64,000 nucleotides of DNA from Flavobacterium profundi (GTDB lineage Bacteria > Bacteroidota > Bacteroidia > Flavobacteriales > Flavobacteriaceae): NCBI RefSeq assembly GCF_006491645.1, contig NZ_VDCZ01000014.1:36116-100115 (forward strand), read 5' to 3'. The translations under genes and the position numbers were made by a program. Below the pieces are notes generated by a model. The model worked only from the letters and a program-made list of their open reading frames with translations. It was not told where the DNA came from and searched no databases. Positions within the stretch are counted from its first letter, which is position 1. Each line of letters starts with the position of its first letter. Below, in pieces: positions 26,023 to 35,112 of this stretch.

Positions 26023-27729
26023 ATGAAAAAACTAACACTACTCCTACTATTTTCCACTTTTGTTTTTTCCCAAGATTTAAAAACCCCTTTTGAAAAAGGA
26101 AACGGAAACCAATCTACCACTTATGAAGAATGTATTGCGTATTATACACAATTAGCCAATCAGTTTCAAACCATTCAAATGGATGCGATGGGCTTAACCG
26201 ATGCTGGAGAACCTTTACACATAATCACTTTTTCAGAAAATAAAAATTTCGATTACAGTCAGAATAAAGGCGTTATTTTAATCAACAACGGCATTCATCC
26301 AGGTGAACCAGATGGAATTGATGCCACCATGCTATTATTTCGTGATTTGGCTACAGCCAAAATAAAAGTTCCAAAAAACACGATTATTGTAGCCATTCCT
26401 ATTTATAATATTGGCGGAAGTTTAAATAGGAATTCCTATTCAAGAGCCAATCAAAACGGTCCAGAAGCATATGGTTTTAGAGGAAATGCGAGAAATTTTG
26501 ACTTAAATAGAGATTTTATCAAATCAGATTCCAGAAATTCTAGAAGTTTTCAGGAAATTTTTCACGAAGTAAATCCCGATATGTTTATTGACAATCATGT
26601 TTCTAACGGTGCCGATTACCAATACACTTTTACCTGTATCGCTACACAACATCAACGTTTAGGTGGAAAACTAGGAGAGTTTTACAAAAATGAAATGCAT
26701 CCAGAAATCATGAAAGATTTAAAAAAGAAAAAGATTGAAAGCACTCCCTATGTAAACATTCATGGCGATACACCAGATGGTGGTTTTTCTCAATTTATGG
26801 ATTCACCTAGATATGCTACAGGTTATACCACATTGTTCAATGCGTTAGGTTCGGTCCCAGAAACCCATATGCTAAAACCTTACAAAGATCGTGTTGCAGT
26901 TACGTATGAATACATGTTGAGTACCATTAACTATGTAGACAAAAACTTTTTAAAGATTAAGAAATTAAAAACCGAAAATCTTAAAAATTATACGGTAGGC
27001 ATGAAATATCCTTTACAATGGGAATTGGATTCTTCTAAGGTTACCAAAATGGAGTTTAAAGGCTACCAAGGCAATTATAAAACCAGTGAAGTAACTGGTA
27101 AAAACAGGTTGTATTATGACAGAAAACAACCTTTTACCAAAAAAATTAACTTTTATAACGATTATAAAGCGACTAAAGAAACTACAATTCCTTCTTATTA
27201 TATAGTTCCGAAATCGCAATGGCCCATTTTAGAGCTATTGAAATTAAACGAAATTGAAATGCGTTCCATTGAAAATGATACCACTATTTTAGTCGAAAGT
27301 TATACAATTGCATCTTATGAAACAGCCAAAAGACCTTATGAAGGACATTATGGTCATTACAATACGGTGGCAATTAAAAGTTTTGAAAAAATGTCATTCA
27401 AAAAAGGCGATTTTTTAATTAAAACCCAACAAAAAGGAGTTAAATACTTGTTAGAAACATTAGAACCCGAAGCCGTTGATAGCTATTTCAATTGGAATTT
27501 CTTCGATGCCATTTTACAACAAAAAGAATATTTTTCTGCTTATGTATTTGAAGATTTAGCCAAAGAATTATTGGATAAAAGTGCCAAGTTAAAAGCCGAA
27601 TTTGATGCTAAAAAAATGATGGATAAAGATTTTGCTGCAAGTGGAGAAGCGCAATTAGATTGGATTTACAGAAATTCAGAATATTATGAAAAAGCGCATT
27701 TGCAATATCCTATCTATAGAATTAAATAA
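26023..27729 (+). CDS. Secreted M14 family zinc carboxypeptidase
   Basis: A 568-residue exported protein with a signal peptide (about 1-17, ending VFSQ). The M14 zinc motif is HPGE (His92, Glu95) within NNGIHPGEPDGIDA; the substrate-binding Asn-Arg lies in FDLNRDF, and a second zinc His is likely in FIDNHVSNGADYQY. The C-terminal 250 residues do not resemble a known domain I can name. Peptide substrates are not defined. It is a single gene with promoter at 25996 and terminator at 27762. Confidence 0.9.
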   Translation: MKKLTLLLLFSTFVFSQDLKTPFEKGNGNQSTTYEECIAYYTQLANQFQTIQMDAMGLTDAGEPLHIITFSENKNFDYSQNKGVILINNGIHPGEPDGIDATMLLFRDLATAKIKVPKNTIIVAIPIYNIGGSLNRNSYSRANQNGPEAYGFRGNARNFDLNRDFIKSDSRNSRSFQEIFHEVNPDMFIDNHVSNGADYQYTFTCIATQHQRLGGKLGEFYKNEMHPEIMKDLKKKKIESTPYVNIHGDTPDGGFSQFMDSPRYATGYTTLFNALGSVPETHMLKPYKDRVAVTYEYMLSTINYVDKNFLKIKKLKTENLKNYTVGMKYPLQWELDSSKVTKMEFKGYQGNYKTSEVTGKNRLYYDRKQPFTKKINFYNDYKATKETTIPSYYIVPKSQWPILELLKLNEIEMRSIENDTTILVESYTIASYETAKRPYEGHYGHYNTVAIKSFEKMSFKKGDFLIKTQQKGVKYLLETLEPEAVDSYFNWNFFDAILQQKEYFSAYVFEDLAKELLDKSAKLKAEFDAKKMMDKDFAASGEAQLDWIYRNSEYYEKAHLQYPIYRIK

Positions 27730-27761
27730 CTTTATTTTAGGAAATACTTCTAAAATAACAT

Positions 27762-27791
27762 AAAAAAGGCTTGCAAATGCAAGCCTTTTTC
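27762..27791 (+). terminator. Bidirectional terminator between the M14 and DUF2383 genes
   Basis: AAAAAAGGCTTGC (27762-27774) pairs with GCAAGCCTTTTT (27779-27790). A-run and T-run flank the stem on both sides, so it can serve both converging genes. Confidence 0.9.
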
Positions 27792-27813
27792 AATGGATAG
27801 TTGTGTTTGTAAT

Positions 27814-28260
27814 TTATATAGAAATGTTTTTATACGCTTTAATCTTAGCCATTGCTTTTTCAATCGATAATAATTGAGCAGAAATAATCGCAAATAATTC
27901 TGGAGTTAAACTTTTTTCTTTTAATGCATCTTTAAATTTTTCTTGAGCTGCATTTTCTCCAGTTAAACACGCCTCAATAATGGCTTCATTATCATGACCG
28001 GTTACCATTGCTTTAAAATCAATCCATGCTCTATGAATAGCTCCTAACGGGCCATCAGTAGCATCTGTAGATTTTCCTAATCGGTTTACTTCATCTTGCA
28101 ATTGCACTACCATTAAAGAACGGTCTCTAGCAATCCCTAAGAATTCTGTTTTTAATTTACTGTCTTCGCAGTTTTCGGCAGCATTGGTATAACCTACTCT
28201 ACCGTCTTCTAAAAATGAAATTAATTCGTTTAAAATTTCGATGTTTTTTTTCGTTTCCAT
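27814..28260 (-). CDS. PA2169/DUF2383 family four-helix-bundle protein
   Basis: A 148-residue cytoplasmic protein, almost entirely helical, with the DUF2383 features: an N-terminal LNELISFLEDGRVGY helix, GPLGAIHRAWIDFKA in the middle and CLTGENAAQEKFKDAL. It has a ferritin-like fold. Members are often stress-induced, but no reaction is established. It is a single gene facing the M14 gene across a shared terminator. Confidence 0.88.
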   Translation of the reverse strand: METKKNIEILNELISFLEDGRVGYTNAAENCEDSKLKTEFLGIARDRSLMVVQLQDEVNRLGKSTDATDGPLGAIHRAWIDFKAMVTGHDNEAIIEACLTGENAAQEKFKDALKEKSLTPELFAIISAQLLSIEKAMAKIKAYKNISI

Positions 28261-28378
28261 GTCAATTGTTTTTTAATGTTTATACAAATGTCCAAAAAAC
28301 AGTACAGAAACGTCTTACACGATTTTAGTGAAAGTTTACAGAATATAAATATGGATTAAAAAATTTTCACAAGGATTA

Positions 28379-28963
28379 CTATTCAAATAGTAATTTGATA
28401 TTTTCGTAGGAGTTTTCTAATAGTTTCGGAATTTCATTTGGGGAAACCCAAACTACTTTTTCAATTCCTTCATCTTCTTGACCTTGAGGTATTCCTTTAA
28501 AAGTAGATTTCATTTCGTACCAATACGTTTGTTTGAGTTTATATCTTCCGTTTCTTTTAAATACATGATACGTTTTCTGAAGTTTCTTAGAAATGGATAA
28601 ACCCGAAACCCCTGTTTCCTCTTCCACTTCTCTCATGGCTGTTTCTTCCATCGTTTCGTTCTTTTCCGTTCCTCCTTTTGGTAAATCCCATTTTCCATTC
28701 CTGTAGATAAACAAGACCTTCCCTTCTTCGTTATAAACTAAACCACCTCCTGCTTTAACCACAGGAATTTTTGCTTTTAAAGTTTTCATTATTAGCTTTT
28801 CATCTGGATGATATAAAAAGGCATTTTCAATTTTATTTTGAAAAAGTTTTATGATGAGCTTTTTAATATCGATGCTTTCTAACAAAAAAATTTTAAAATT
28901 TGTCTCTTTTTGAACTTCATTTGTCAAAAAAAGTGCCTTATCGTTTACAAAAACTTTATACAT
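28379..28963 (-). CDS. NUDIX hydrolase
   Basis: A 194-residue protein. The NUDIX box is complete: G-x5-E-x7-RE-x2-EE-x-G in GGTEKNETMEETAMREVE and the following EETG, so it can bind Mg and cleave nucleoside diphosphate-linked substrates. The N-terminal 65 residues are a separate small region. The ATG at 28963 is chosen because the start at 28990 would lie inside pyrE. It is divergent from pyrE with only 7 bases between the two start codons. Confidence 0.9.
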   Translation of the reverse strand: MYKVFVNDKALFLTNEVQKETNFKIFLLESIDIKKLIIKLFQNKIENAFLYHPDEKLIMKTLKAKIPVVKAGGGLVYNEEGKVLFIYRNGKWDLPKGGTEKNETMEETAMREVEEETGVSGLSISKKLQKTYHVFKRNGRYKLKQTYWYEMKSTFKGIPQGQEDEGIEKVVWVSPNEIPKLLENSYENIKLLFE

Positions 28964-28966
28964 TTG
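28959..28966 (+). promoter_or_regulatory. Promoter (-7 element) of pyrE
   Basis: TACATTTG is a perfect match. It overlaps the NUDIX start codon (28961-28963 on the other strand) and ends 4 bases before the pyrE ATG at 28971. Confidence 0.6.
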
Positions 28967-28970
28967 CAAT

Positions 28971-29618
28971 ATGATTTTTAATACCAACACAGCCGAAAAA
29001 ACTGCCGAATTGCTTTTACAAATAAACGCAATTAAATTAAATTCTAAAAATCCTTTTACATGGGCTTCAGGATGGCAATCTCCTATTTATTGTGACAACC
29101 GAATAATCCTCTCATTTCCAGCAATTAGAAACTTCATAAGAGATGAATTTGCTAAAAATATTGAAGAAAAATTTGGCAAACCTGACGTTATTGCAGGTGT
29201 AGCAACAGGAGCAATTGGCGTGGGAATACTCGTTGCTGAAGCTTTAGGTCTCCCTTTTGTTTATGTTCGTCCAGAACCCAAAAAACACGGAAGACAAAAT
29301 CAAGTGGAAGGTTTCTTAGAAAAAGGACAAAATGTAGTAGTTGTTGAAGATTTAATCAGTACGGGAGGTAGTAGTTTACAAGCGGTCGAAGCGCTTCGTA
29401 ATGAAGGTGCAAATATTAAAGGAATGGCTGCTATTTTTACCTATGGATTTGATCTTTCTGTAGAACGTTTTAAGGAAGCCAATGTAACTTTATATACGTT
29501 AAGCAATTATGAGAATTTAATTCATGAAGCAGTTAACAGAAAATACGTAGATCAAGAAGAAATTGCTACCTTACAAGAATGGAGAAAAAATCCAGCAAAC
29601 TGGAATACAAATAGTTAA
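28971..29618 (+). CDS. pyrE: Orotate phosphoribosyltransferase
   Basis: PyrE makes orotidine 5'-phosphate from orotate and PRPP in pyrimidine synthesis. The 215-residue enzyme shows WASGWQSPIYCDNR early, GVATGAIGVG, VRPEPKKHGRQNQVEG, and the PRPP-binding VVVVEDLISTGGSS. The N-terminus MIFNTNTAEKTAELLLQINA agrees with flavobacterial PyrE from memory and supports the 28971 start. It is followed by an SRPBCC gene 16 bases later in the same direction. Confidence 0.97.
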   Translation: MIFNTNTAEKTAELLLQINAIKLNSKNPFTWASGWQSPIYCDNRIILSFPAIRNFIRDEFAKNIEEKFGKPDVIAGVATGAIGVGILVAEALGLPFVYVRPEPKKHGRQNQVEGFLEKGQNVVVVEDLISTGGSSLQAVEALRNEGANIKGMAAIFTYGFDLSVERFKEANVTLYTLSNYENLIHEAVNRKYVDQEEIATLQEWRKNPANWNTNS

Positions 29619-29634
29619 AATAAAATACCAAATA

Positions 29635-30027
29635 ATGAATTTAGAGAGTACAAAAGTAGTAGTTGACAAATCGGCTGAATATATCTTTAATGCCTTGACT
29701 GACGTTAAGAATTTTGAAAAATTAATGCCAGAGAACATAGCTAAATTTGAAGTGATTGATGAGAATTGTTTTGAATTTGGATTGAAAGGAATGCCCGAAA
29801 TTAAATTAGTAAAAAAAGAAGCTACACCTCATTCTAAAATTGTGTTAGGAGCGGCATCAAGTAAATTGCCTTTTACATTAACTGGTAATTTGAATGCATT
29901 GGATGCAAATAAAACAGAAGTACAGTTACTTTTTGAAGGAGATTTTAATCCAATGATGGCTATGATGGTAAAAGGTCCTATTAGTAAATTTATTGAGACG
30001 CTTTCACAAAACATGCACAAATTATAA
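29635..30027 (+). CDS. SRPBCC (START-like) family protein
   Basis: A 130-residue single-domain protein with the SRPBCC fold pattern: an opening strand STKVVVDKSAEYIFNALTD and a long C-terminal helix (MVKGPISKFIETLSQNM). Such domains bind hydrophobic ligands. The ATG at 29635 is preferred over 29563, which overlaps pyrE. It is probably cotranscribed with pyrE and is followed by a terminator. Confidence 0.85.
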   Translation: MNLESTKVVVDKSAEYIFNALTDVKNFEKLMPENIAKFEVIDENCFEFGLKGMPEIKLVKKEATPHSKIVLGAASSKLPFTLTGNLNALDANKTEVQLLFEGDFNPMMAMMVKGPISKFIETLSQNMHKL

Positions 30028-30050
30028 TGATGCAATCCTAAAAACACCTT

Positions 30051-30080
30051 AAAAAACTCCTACTATTAGGAGTTTTTTTT
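30051..30080 (+). terminator. Terminator of the pyrE-SRPBCC unit
   Basis: AAAAAACTCCTA (30051-30062) pairs with TAGGAGTTTTTT (30067-30078) around a four-base loop, followed by more T. Confidence 0.9.
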
Positions 30081-30083
30081 ATT

Positions 30084-30091
30084 TATATTTG
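30084..30091 (+). promoter_or_regulatory. Promoter (-7 element) of the TSUP gene
   Basis: TATATTTG is a perfect match, 13 bases before the ATG at 30105 and directly after the terminator above. Confidence 0.6.
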
Positions 30092-30104
30092 AAAAAAAGA
30101 AGCT

Positions 30105-30839
30105 ATGTTTGATAGAATCAGTTATCTCTTTTTGTTTTTTGCACTACTAGCAGAGATTATTGGAACCATAGGTGGTTTTGGTTCTTCTGTGTTCTTTGTA
30201 CCGCTATCCAGTTTTTTCTTTGATTTCCAAACCGTATTAGGTTTAACCGCTATTTTTCACTTATCAAGTAACATCAGTAAAATGGCACTTTTCCGAAAAG
30301 GATTGGACAAAAAATTATTGTTATACATTGGTGTTCCTTCTGTTCTTTTTGTTATTCTTGGAGGTATCTTATCCAATTATCTAGATTCTTATATCTTAAA
30401 GATCATTCTAGCTGTTTTTTTAATAGCTTTTAGTTTACTGTTTCTAATAAAAAAAGAATTAGTCATTCAACCCGAACCAAAACAATCCATTACTGGAGGT
30501 GCTTTATCTGGTTTTACAGCAGGTTTGTTAGGAACTGGTGGAGCTATTAGAGGTATCACAATGGCCGCTTTTAATTTAGAAAAAACCGTTTTTATTGCCA
30601 CCTCAGCAGCTATTGATTTTGCTATTGATTTTACGCGAACTATTGTTTATTTCAAAAACGGATTCATACACCAACATGATCTAATCTATGTTCCCTTTTT
30701 ATTTGTAATTGGATTGATTGGTACTTATATTGGAAAATACATTTTGCAATTCATACCGCAAGAACGATTCAAACAAACCTCTTTAGTTTTAATCTTGCTT
30801 ATAGGAGTCGTAATGATTATTCAAATTGCTATAAACTAA
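30105..30839 (+). CDS. TSUP family (TauE/SafE) membrane transporter
   Basis: A 244-residue membrane protein with about eight hydrophobic segments, in two similar halves. The family glycine motifs are visible as IIGTIGGFGSSVFFVPL in the first half and GFTAGLLGTGGAIRG in the second. TauE/SafE proteins export sulfite, sulfoacetate or related anions; the substrate here is not shown. It is a single gene. Confidence 0.88.
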   Translation: MFDRISYLFLFFALLAEIIGTIGGFGSSVFFVPLSSFFFDFQTVLGLTAIFHLSSNISKMALFRKGLDKKLLLYIGVPSVLFVILGGILSNYLDSYILKIILAVFLIAFSLLFLIKKELVIQPEPKQSITGGALSGFTAGLLGTGGAIRGITMAAFNLEKTVFIATSAAIDFAIDFTRTIVYFKNGFIHQHDLIYVPFLFVIGLIGTYIGKYILQFIPQERFKQTSLVLILLIGVVMIIQIAIN

Positions 30840-30840
30840 A

Positions 30841-30868
30841 AAAAGTGTTGAATTACTTCAACACTTTT
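30841..30868. terminator. Bidirectional terminator between TSUP and tRNA-His
   Basis: AAAAGTGTTGAA (30841-30852) pairs perfectly with TTCAACACTTTT (30857-30868). T-runs in both directions let it end both the TSUP mRNA and the minus-strand tRNA transcript. Confidence 0.9.
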
Positions 30869-30877
30869 GCAATTTAG

Positions 30878-30952
<75 letters not shown>

Positions 30953-31024
30953 GTTTGTTATGCATTTGAAACCTAAACACTTCTTATTTTGAATTGAGAA
31001 TAAGCCTAGCCTCATTTGCGAGTG

Positions 31025-31055
31025 CAAATATAGTAGTTTCCTCAAATCTGACAAA
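31025..31055 (-). promoter_or_regulatory. Promoter of tRNA-His
   Basis: On the minus strand TTTG (31055-31052) and TATATTTG (31032-31025) are separated by 19 bases, an excellent match to the Bacteroidota consensus. Confidence 0.7.
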
Positions 31056-31071
31056 AAAAAATTAAACTTTT

Positions 31072-31788
31072 TTATATTAAATCTCCTAAACTATTGACAG
31101 CCAAATATCTTTCCACCGTAAATCCTTCAGCATATTCAACACCAATAAGTCTTCCAAGGTCTTGCGCTCTATATTTTATAGAATCTAAAAAGTTTTTTGA
31201 GGTAATTGGCGTAACGGGTTCTTTAGAATTAGGATCATAAAATTGGGTGCCATAAGCTAATACACTTTCCATTTTAATATCTATAAATCCTGTAATATCA
31301 ACCGCAAAATCAGGCTCAATATTTTTCCATTGGATATAATGATATACTACTTTGGGTCTCCAAGCCTTTTGAACCACTCCATCCAATTCTGTTTCTATTT
31401 TAATTAAACCCGACAAAAAACAAGCGTCACTCACTAATTTACTTCCTTTTCCATGATCAATATGTCTATCTTCGATAGCATTACACAAAATAATTTCGGG
31501 TTGGTATTTACGAATCATCTTTATGATTTCTAATTGATGAAATTCATCATTCACAAAAAAACCATCTCTAAAACCTAGATTTTCTCGTACCGAAACTCCT
31601 AAAATATTTGCCGCTTCTTGTGCTTCTCTGTCTCTGATTTCTGCTGAACCTCTAGTACCTAATTCGCCTCGGGTTAAATCGATAATTCCTACTTTTTTTC
31701 CAAGTGAAATTTCTTTTGCAATAGTTCCAGAACAACCTAATTCTACATCATCAGGATGTGCTCCAAAAGCTAAAATATCTAATTTCAT
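31072..31788 (-). CDS. bshB1: Bacillithiol biosynthesis deacetylase BshB1
   Basis: A 238-residue LmbE/PIG-L family zinc hydrolase. The motif AHPDDVELGCSGTI (His11, Asp13-Asp14) holds the zinc and base, and a second site is NAIEDRHIDHGKGS. BshB1 removes acetate from N-acetylglucosaminyl-malate to give the glucosamine precursor of bacillithiol. The first ATG (31803) adds only MKNRN before MKLDILAFGAHPDD; 31788 is the family-typical start. It is not next to bshA or bshC, which is common in this group. Confidence 0.93.
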   Translation of the reverse strand: MKLDILAFGAHPDDVELGCSGTIAKEISLGKKVGIIDLTRGELGTRGSAEIRDREAQEAANILGVSVRENLGFRDGFFVNDEFHQLEIIKMIRKYQPEIILCNAIEDRHIDHGKGSKLVSDACFLSGLIKIETELDGVVQKAWRPKVVYHYIQWKNIEPDFAVDITGFIDIKMESVLAYGTQFYDPNSKEPVTPITSKNFLDSIKYRAQDLGRLIGVEYAEGFTVERYLAVNSLGDLI

Positions 31789-31841
31789 ATTTCTATTTTT
31801 CAATTATATTATAGTGAAATAAAAATCTACATTTTTAATTT

Positions 31842-32885
31842 TTAATTTTTAATTTTTAACTTAATTATTCTTTGAATAGTCCCTAATTTATTCTCAGTTT
31901 CTACAAATTCTTTTTCTGGAATACTATCTTTAGTAATACCACATCCAACATAAAAATGAATGCTATTTTCTTCAATTTCTGCGCATCTTAAATTTACAAA
32001 TAAATTGCTTTTCTCTCTATTCCATTCCCCTAAAAAACCAGAATAAAATTTTCTGTCATATTTTTCATTTGCCAAAATGAATGCTAACGCTGGTTCTTTG
32101 GGCAAACCACAAACTGCAGGAGTGGGATGCAAAACTTTTACCGCTTCGATTGCCTTTTGCGAAATCTTTAATTGAGCATCAATAAACGTTTTAATGTGTG
32201 CCAAACGACCTGCTTGAACGGTAAACGGTAAAGATACATTGATTTTTTCCACTAAGGGATTTAATTTACCAATGATATAATCGGTAACAAATTGTTGTTC
32301 TTGCTTTTCTTTCTCTTCCCAAAATAAATTTTCTTGGTAAAGTTGGGTTCCAGCCAAAGCTACGGTTTGCAATTCATTTCCGTTAATTTGGACTAATTGT
32401 TCTGGTGAAGCTCCCATCCACATTCCAATTTTTGGATGATAGAAAAGATAACGAAAAGCCGAAACATAGCTAGAAACTAATTGCAAATAAGAACTTATAA
32501 AATCAACACCTACTTCATAAGATACTTTTCTAGAAAGCACCACTTTTGAAAATTCATTTTGGTTGATGCTTTGTACTGCTTGCTCAACTAATCTTTCAAA
32601 ACAACTACTTTCACTTATAGGAAAAGATTCCATTTCAGTACTTTCAGCATCTAAAAACAAAGGTTGAATTTCACATGTATACGCTTCGCTTTTTTCATAA
32701 GGAATGATAAATGAATCCTTTGAGTTAAAAGCTGAAAACACAAAGCCTTCCTGATTTTCAAAAGTATACAAAACGGCATCTTTTTGAAAATAAGCGTGTA
32801 AAACAGATTGGTTGGGTTTGGCAAAAAGCACAAAAGGTTCTCTTTCTTGATAGCTACTTTTCGCTTTAGTAATAATTTGCTGCAT
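31842..32885 (-). CDS. menF: Isochorismate synthase (MenF-like)
   Basis: A 347-residue chorismate-binding enzyme. The catalytic core shows NEFSKVVLSRKVSYEV, WMGASPEQLVQINGNELQTVALAGTQ, LHPTPAVCGLPKEPA, DRKFYSGFLGEW and the final FYVGCGITKDSIPEKEF. It would convert chorismate to isochorismate at the head of menaquinone synthesis, the usual quinone route in this phylum. The N-terminal part is shorter than in E. coli MenF. Its ATG overlaps the stop codon of the hotdog gene by one base. A siderophore role (EntC) is less likely, as no other siderophore genes are nearby. Confidence 0.88.
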   Translation of the reverse strand: MQQIITKAKSSYQEREPFVLFAKPNQSVLHAYFQKDAVLYTFENQEGFVFSAFNSKDSFIIPYEKSEAYTCEIQPLFLDAESTEMESFPISESSCFERLVEQAVQSINQNEFSKVVLSRKVSYEVGVDFISSYLQLVSSYVSAFRYLFYHPKIGMWMGASPEQLVQINGNELQTVALAGTQLYQENLFWEEKEKQEQQFVTDYIIGKLNPLVEKINVSLPFTVQAGRLAHIKTFIDAQLKISQKAIEAVKVLHPTPAVCGLPKEPALAFILANEKYDRKFYSGFLGEWNREKSNLFVNLRCAEIEENSIHFYVGCGITKDSIPEKEFVETENKLGTIQRIIKLKIKN

Positions 32886-33310
32886 TACATTTTTCTTCTT
32901 GGTAAAACCATATTGGTTAGTTTACATAAAGAAATTAAAGCATCATTTTCATCTACAATCTTTATTTCCCATAAATGAATACTTCTTCCTTTGTGAATAA
33001 TTCTTGCAGTAGCAAACACAGTACCTTCTCTCTTGCTCTTTAAATGATTGGCACTAATTTCAATGCCTCGTACTTCAAATTTTTCTGGATCGATAAACAT
33101 AATAGAAGCGGCACTTCCAACACTTTCTGCTAGCGCAACTGAAGCACCACCATGCAATAATCCCATAGGTTGGTGTACTCTTGGGTTAACTGGCATTTTA
33201 GCTTTTAAAAAATCTTCACCAGCATCTATATATTCTATTTCTAAAGTTTGCATTAACGTGTTTTGAGATAATTTTGTACAAACTTTAAGTATTTCTTCTT
33301 TATTAAACAT
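32885..33310 (-). CDS. PaaI/hotdog-fold thioesterase
   Basis: A 141-residue hotdog protein of the PaaI type, with RVHQPMGLLHGGASVALAES (the catalytic-site His-Gly-Gly-Ala helix), ANHLKSKREGTVFATARIIH and WEIKIVDEN. Translational coupling to the isochorismate synthase suggests that it may hydrolyse 1,4-dihydroxy-2-naphthoyl-CoA (MenI role) in menaquinone synthesis. That assignment is from context; the sequence alone shows only an acyl-CoA thioesterase. Confidence 0.87.
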   Translation of the reverse strand: MFNKEEILKVCTKLSQNTLMQTLEIEYIDAGEDFLKAKMPVNPRVHQPMGLLHGGASVALAESVGSAASIMFIDPEKFEVRGIEISANHLKSKREGTVFATARIIHKGRSIHLWEIKIVDENDALISLCKLTNMVLPRRKM

Positions 33311-33325
33311 AATATGTAATTTCTA

Positions 33326-33333
33326 CAAAAATA
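33326..33333 (-). promoter_or_regulatory. Promoter (-7 element) of the thioesterase-isochorismate synthase unit
   Basis: On the minus strand this reads TATTTTTG, a perfect match, ending 15 bases before the ATG at 33310. Confidence 0.5.
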
Positions 33334-33439
33334 CGAATTTATCCTTTTTTGAGTAGCATAAGAAAACAAGATTAATTTCGTTATTGTTTTAAAAATAGTA
33401 CATTTACAAATCAAAAAAAATGCTAATATCTTCTATTCG

Positions 33440-34993
33440 ATGAAAAACTATTATTATCTATTCATTGTATTATTTGTGACTTTATTTTCTTGTAGAAATG
33501 ATTTTGATTTTGAACCTAATGTAGGTAATCTTTTATTCTCAAAAGACACCATATATTTAGATACTGTTTTTACCAATATTGGCTCCAGTACCTACACTCT
33601 AAAAGTATATAACAATACAGATAAAAATATTGCTATTCCAAAAATACAGTTAGGAAAAGGCGAAAATTCGAATTACCGCTTAATGGTAGATGGAATGCCA
33701 GGAAAAATATTTGAAAATGTAGAGTTATTAGCCAATGATAGTTTATATGTTTTCGTCTCAGTTACTTCAGATGTAGCCGATGCAAACCCAACCGATTTTT
33801 TATATACGGATCAAATTCAGTTTGGAACAGATGGCAATTTTCAAAAAGTTGAATTGGTTACCTTAATTCAAGATGCATATTTTATCTATCCTGAAAGAAC
33901 CCAAAATCCTGATAACACTTATACTTATGAAAATATTAGTTTAGGAATGGATGAAGAAGGAAATCCAATTACGATTAAGGCTAGTATTTTATCAGAGACC
34001 GATCCAATTAATGGTGATGAATTACATTGGACAAATACTAAACCCTATGTAATATATGGTTATGCTGTTGTACCCAATACAAAAACACTTATTGTAGACG
34101 CTGGTGCGCGTATTCATTTTCATGCTGAATCTGGATTAATAGTTGCTGACGATGCCTCTTTACAAGTTAATGGCGCTTTATCTACAACTGAAAGTTTAGA
34201 AAATGAAGTTATTTTTGAAGGAGATCGTTTAGAGCCTGAATTCTCAGAAATTCCAGGTCAATGGGGAACAATTTGGTTTACTCTAGGCAGTTTAAACAAT
34301 TCAATAGACTATGCAACTATAAAAAATGCTACTGTTGGACTATTAGCAACAGGCAATGAAGGCTTTGAAAACCTAACCTTAAACAATGTACAGATTTATA
34401 ATTGTAGTAACGTTGGACTTTTGGCACGTACGGGTTATATTTCTGGAAATAATATGGTTACCAATAATTGTGGAGAAGCAGGAATTGCTTGTACATTTGG
34501 TGGAAACTATCAATTTACACATTGTACTTTCGGAAATTATTGGTCTTCTCCTAGTCAAAGCGCAGTATATATTGATGACTATAACGGTGCTCCGGAATTT
34601 GCATTAACCAATGCTACCTTTACAAATTGTATTTTATATGGTTCCAATAATTATGCCTTAGTCTTTGAAAAAGAAGGAATTGATGCCAACTTCAATTATC
34701 AATTCAATAATTGTTTGATTCGATTTAACGATACAAGCAATCAGTTTACCAATAATCCTTTGTACCAATTTACAAGTTCTAGATATAATGCTTGTTTAAT
34801 TGCGACCAATTCGTCTACCAATAATCCTAAGTTTATGGAACCAACTGAAAATAATATGAAGATTGAAGAAACTTCGGCAGCTATAAATAAAGGACAAAAT
34901 CTTAGTCCCAATTTTAATGATATTTTAGGACAAATGAGACCTACACCTCCTAATTCCAATCCTGATATAGGCGCTTATCAATTCAATAATTAA
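33440..34993 (+). CDS. Lipoprotein with a right-handed beta-helix domain
   Basis: A 517-residue exported protein with a lipoprotein signal ending LFSC (Cys18). The N-terminal part (about 25-140) looks like an immunoglobulin-type sandwich: FSKDTIYLDTVFTNIGSSTYTLKVYN with repeated beta strands. From about residue 200, repeated strands (ARIHFHAESGLIVADDASLQ, then NNVQIYNCSNVGLLAR, NATFTNCILYGSNNYALV) fit a right-handed parallel beta-helix, and the protein ends DIGAYQFNN, as in many pectate-lyase-like proteins. It is probably cell-surface. No catalytic site is evident. Confidence 0.85.
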   Translation: MKNYYYLFIVLFVTLFSCRNDFDFEPNVGNLLFSKDTIYLDTVFTNIGSSTYTLKVYNNTDKNIAIPKIQLGKGENSNYRLMVDGMPGKIFENVELLANDSLYVFVSVTSDVADANPTDFLYTDQIQFGTDGNFQKVELVTLIQDAYFIYPERTQNPDNTYTYENISLGMDEEGNPITIKASILSETDPINGDELHWTNTKPYVIYGYAVVPNTKTLIVDAGARIHFHAESGLIVADDASLQVNGALSTTESLENEVIFEGDRLEPEFSEIPGQWGTIWFTLGSLNNSIDYATIKNATVGLLATGNEGFENLTLNNVQIYNCSNVGLLARTGYISGNNMVTNNCGEAGIACTFGGNYQFTHCTFGNYWSSPSQSAVYIDDYNGAPEFALTNATFTNCILYGSNNYALVFEKEGIDANFNYQFNNCLIRFNDTSNQFTNNPLYQFTSSRYNACLIATNSSTNNPKFMEPTENNMKIEETSAAINKGQNLSPNFNDILGQMRPTPPNSNPDIGAYQFNN

Positions 34994-35077
34994 TAAAATT
35001 TTTCTTAATAAATAATCAATTTATCTGTTTTTTAAATAAATTGTTAAACATATGTTAATTGCAATCGTTTTTTTTAG

Positions 35078-35085
35078 TATATTTG
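35078..35085 (+). promoter_or_regulatory. Promoter (-7 element) of the DUF1579 lipoprotein gene
   Basis: TATATTTG matches exactly. A TTG at 35059-35061 lies 16 bases upstream, slightly close for a -33 box. Confidence 0.6.
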
Positions 35086-35112
35086 GTTAGAGAACCCTAA
35101 ATAACTATCATT

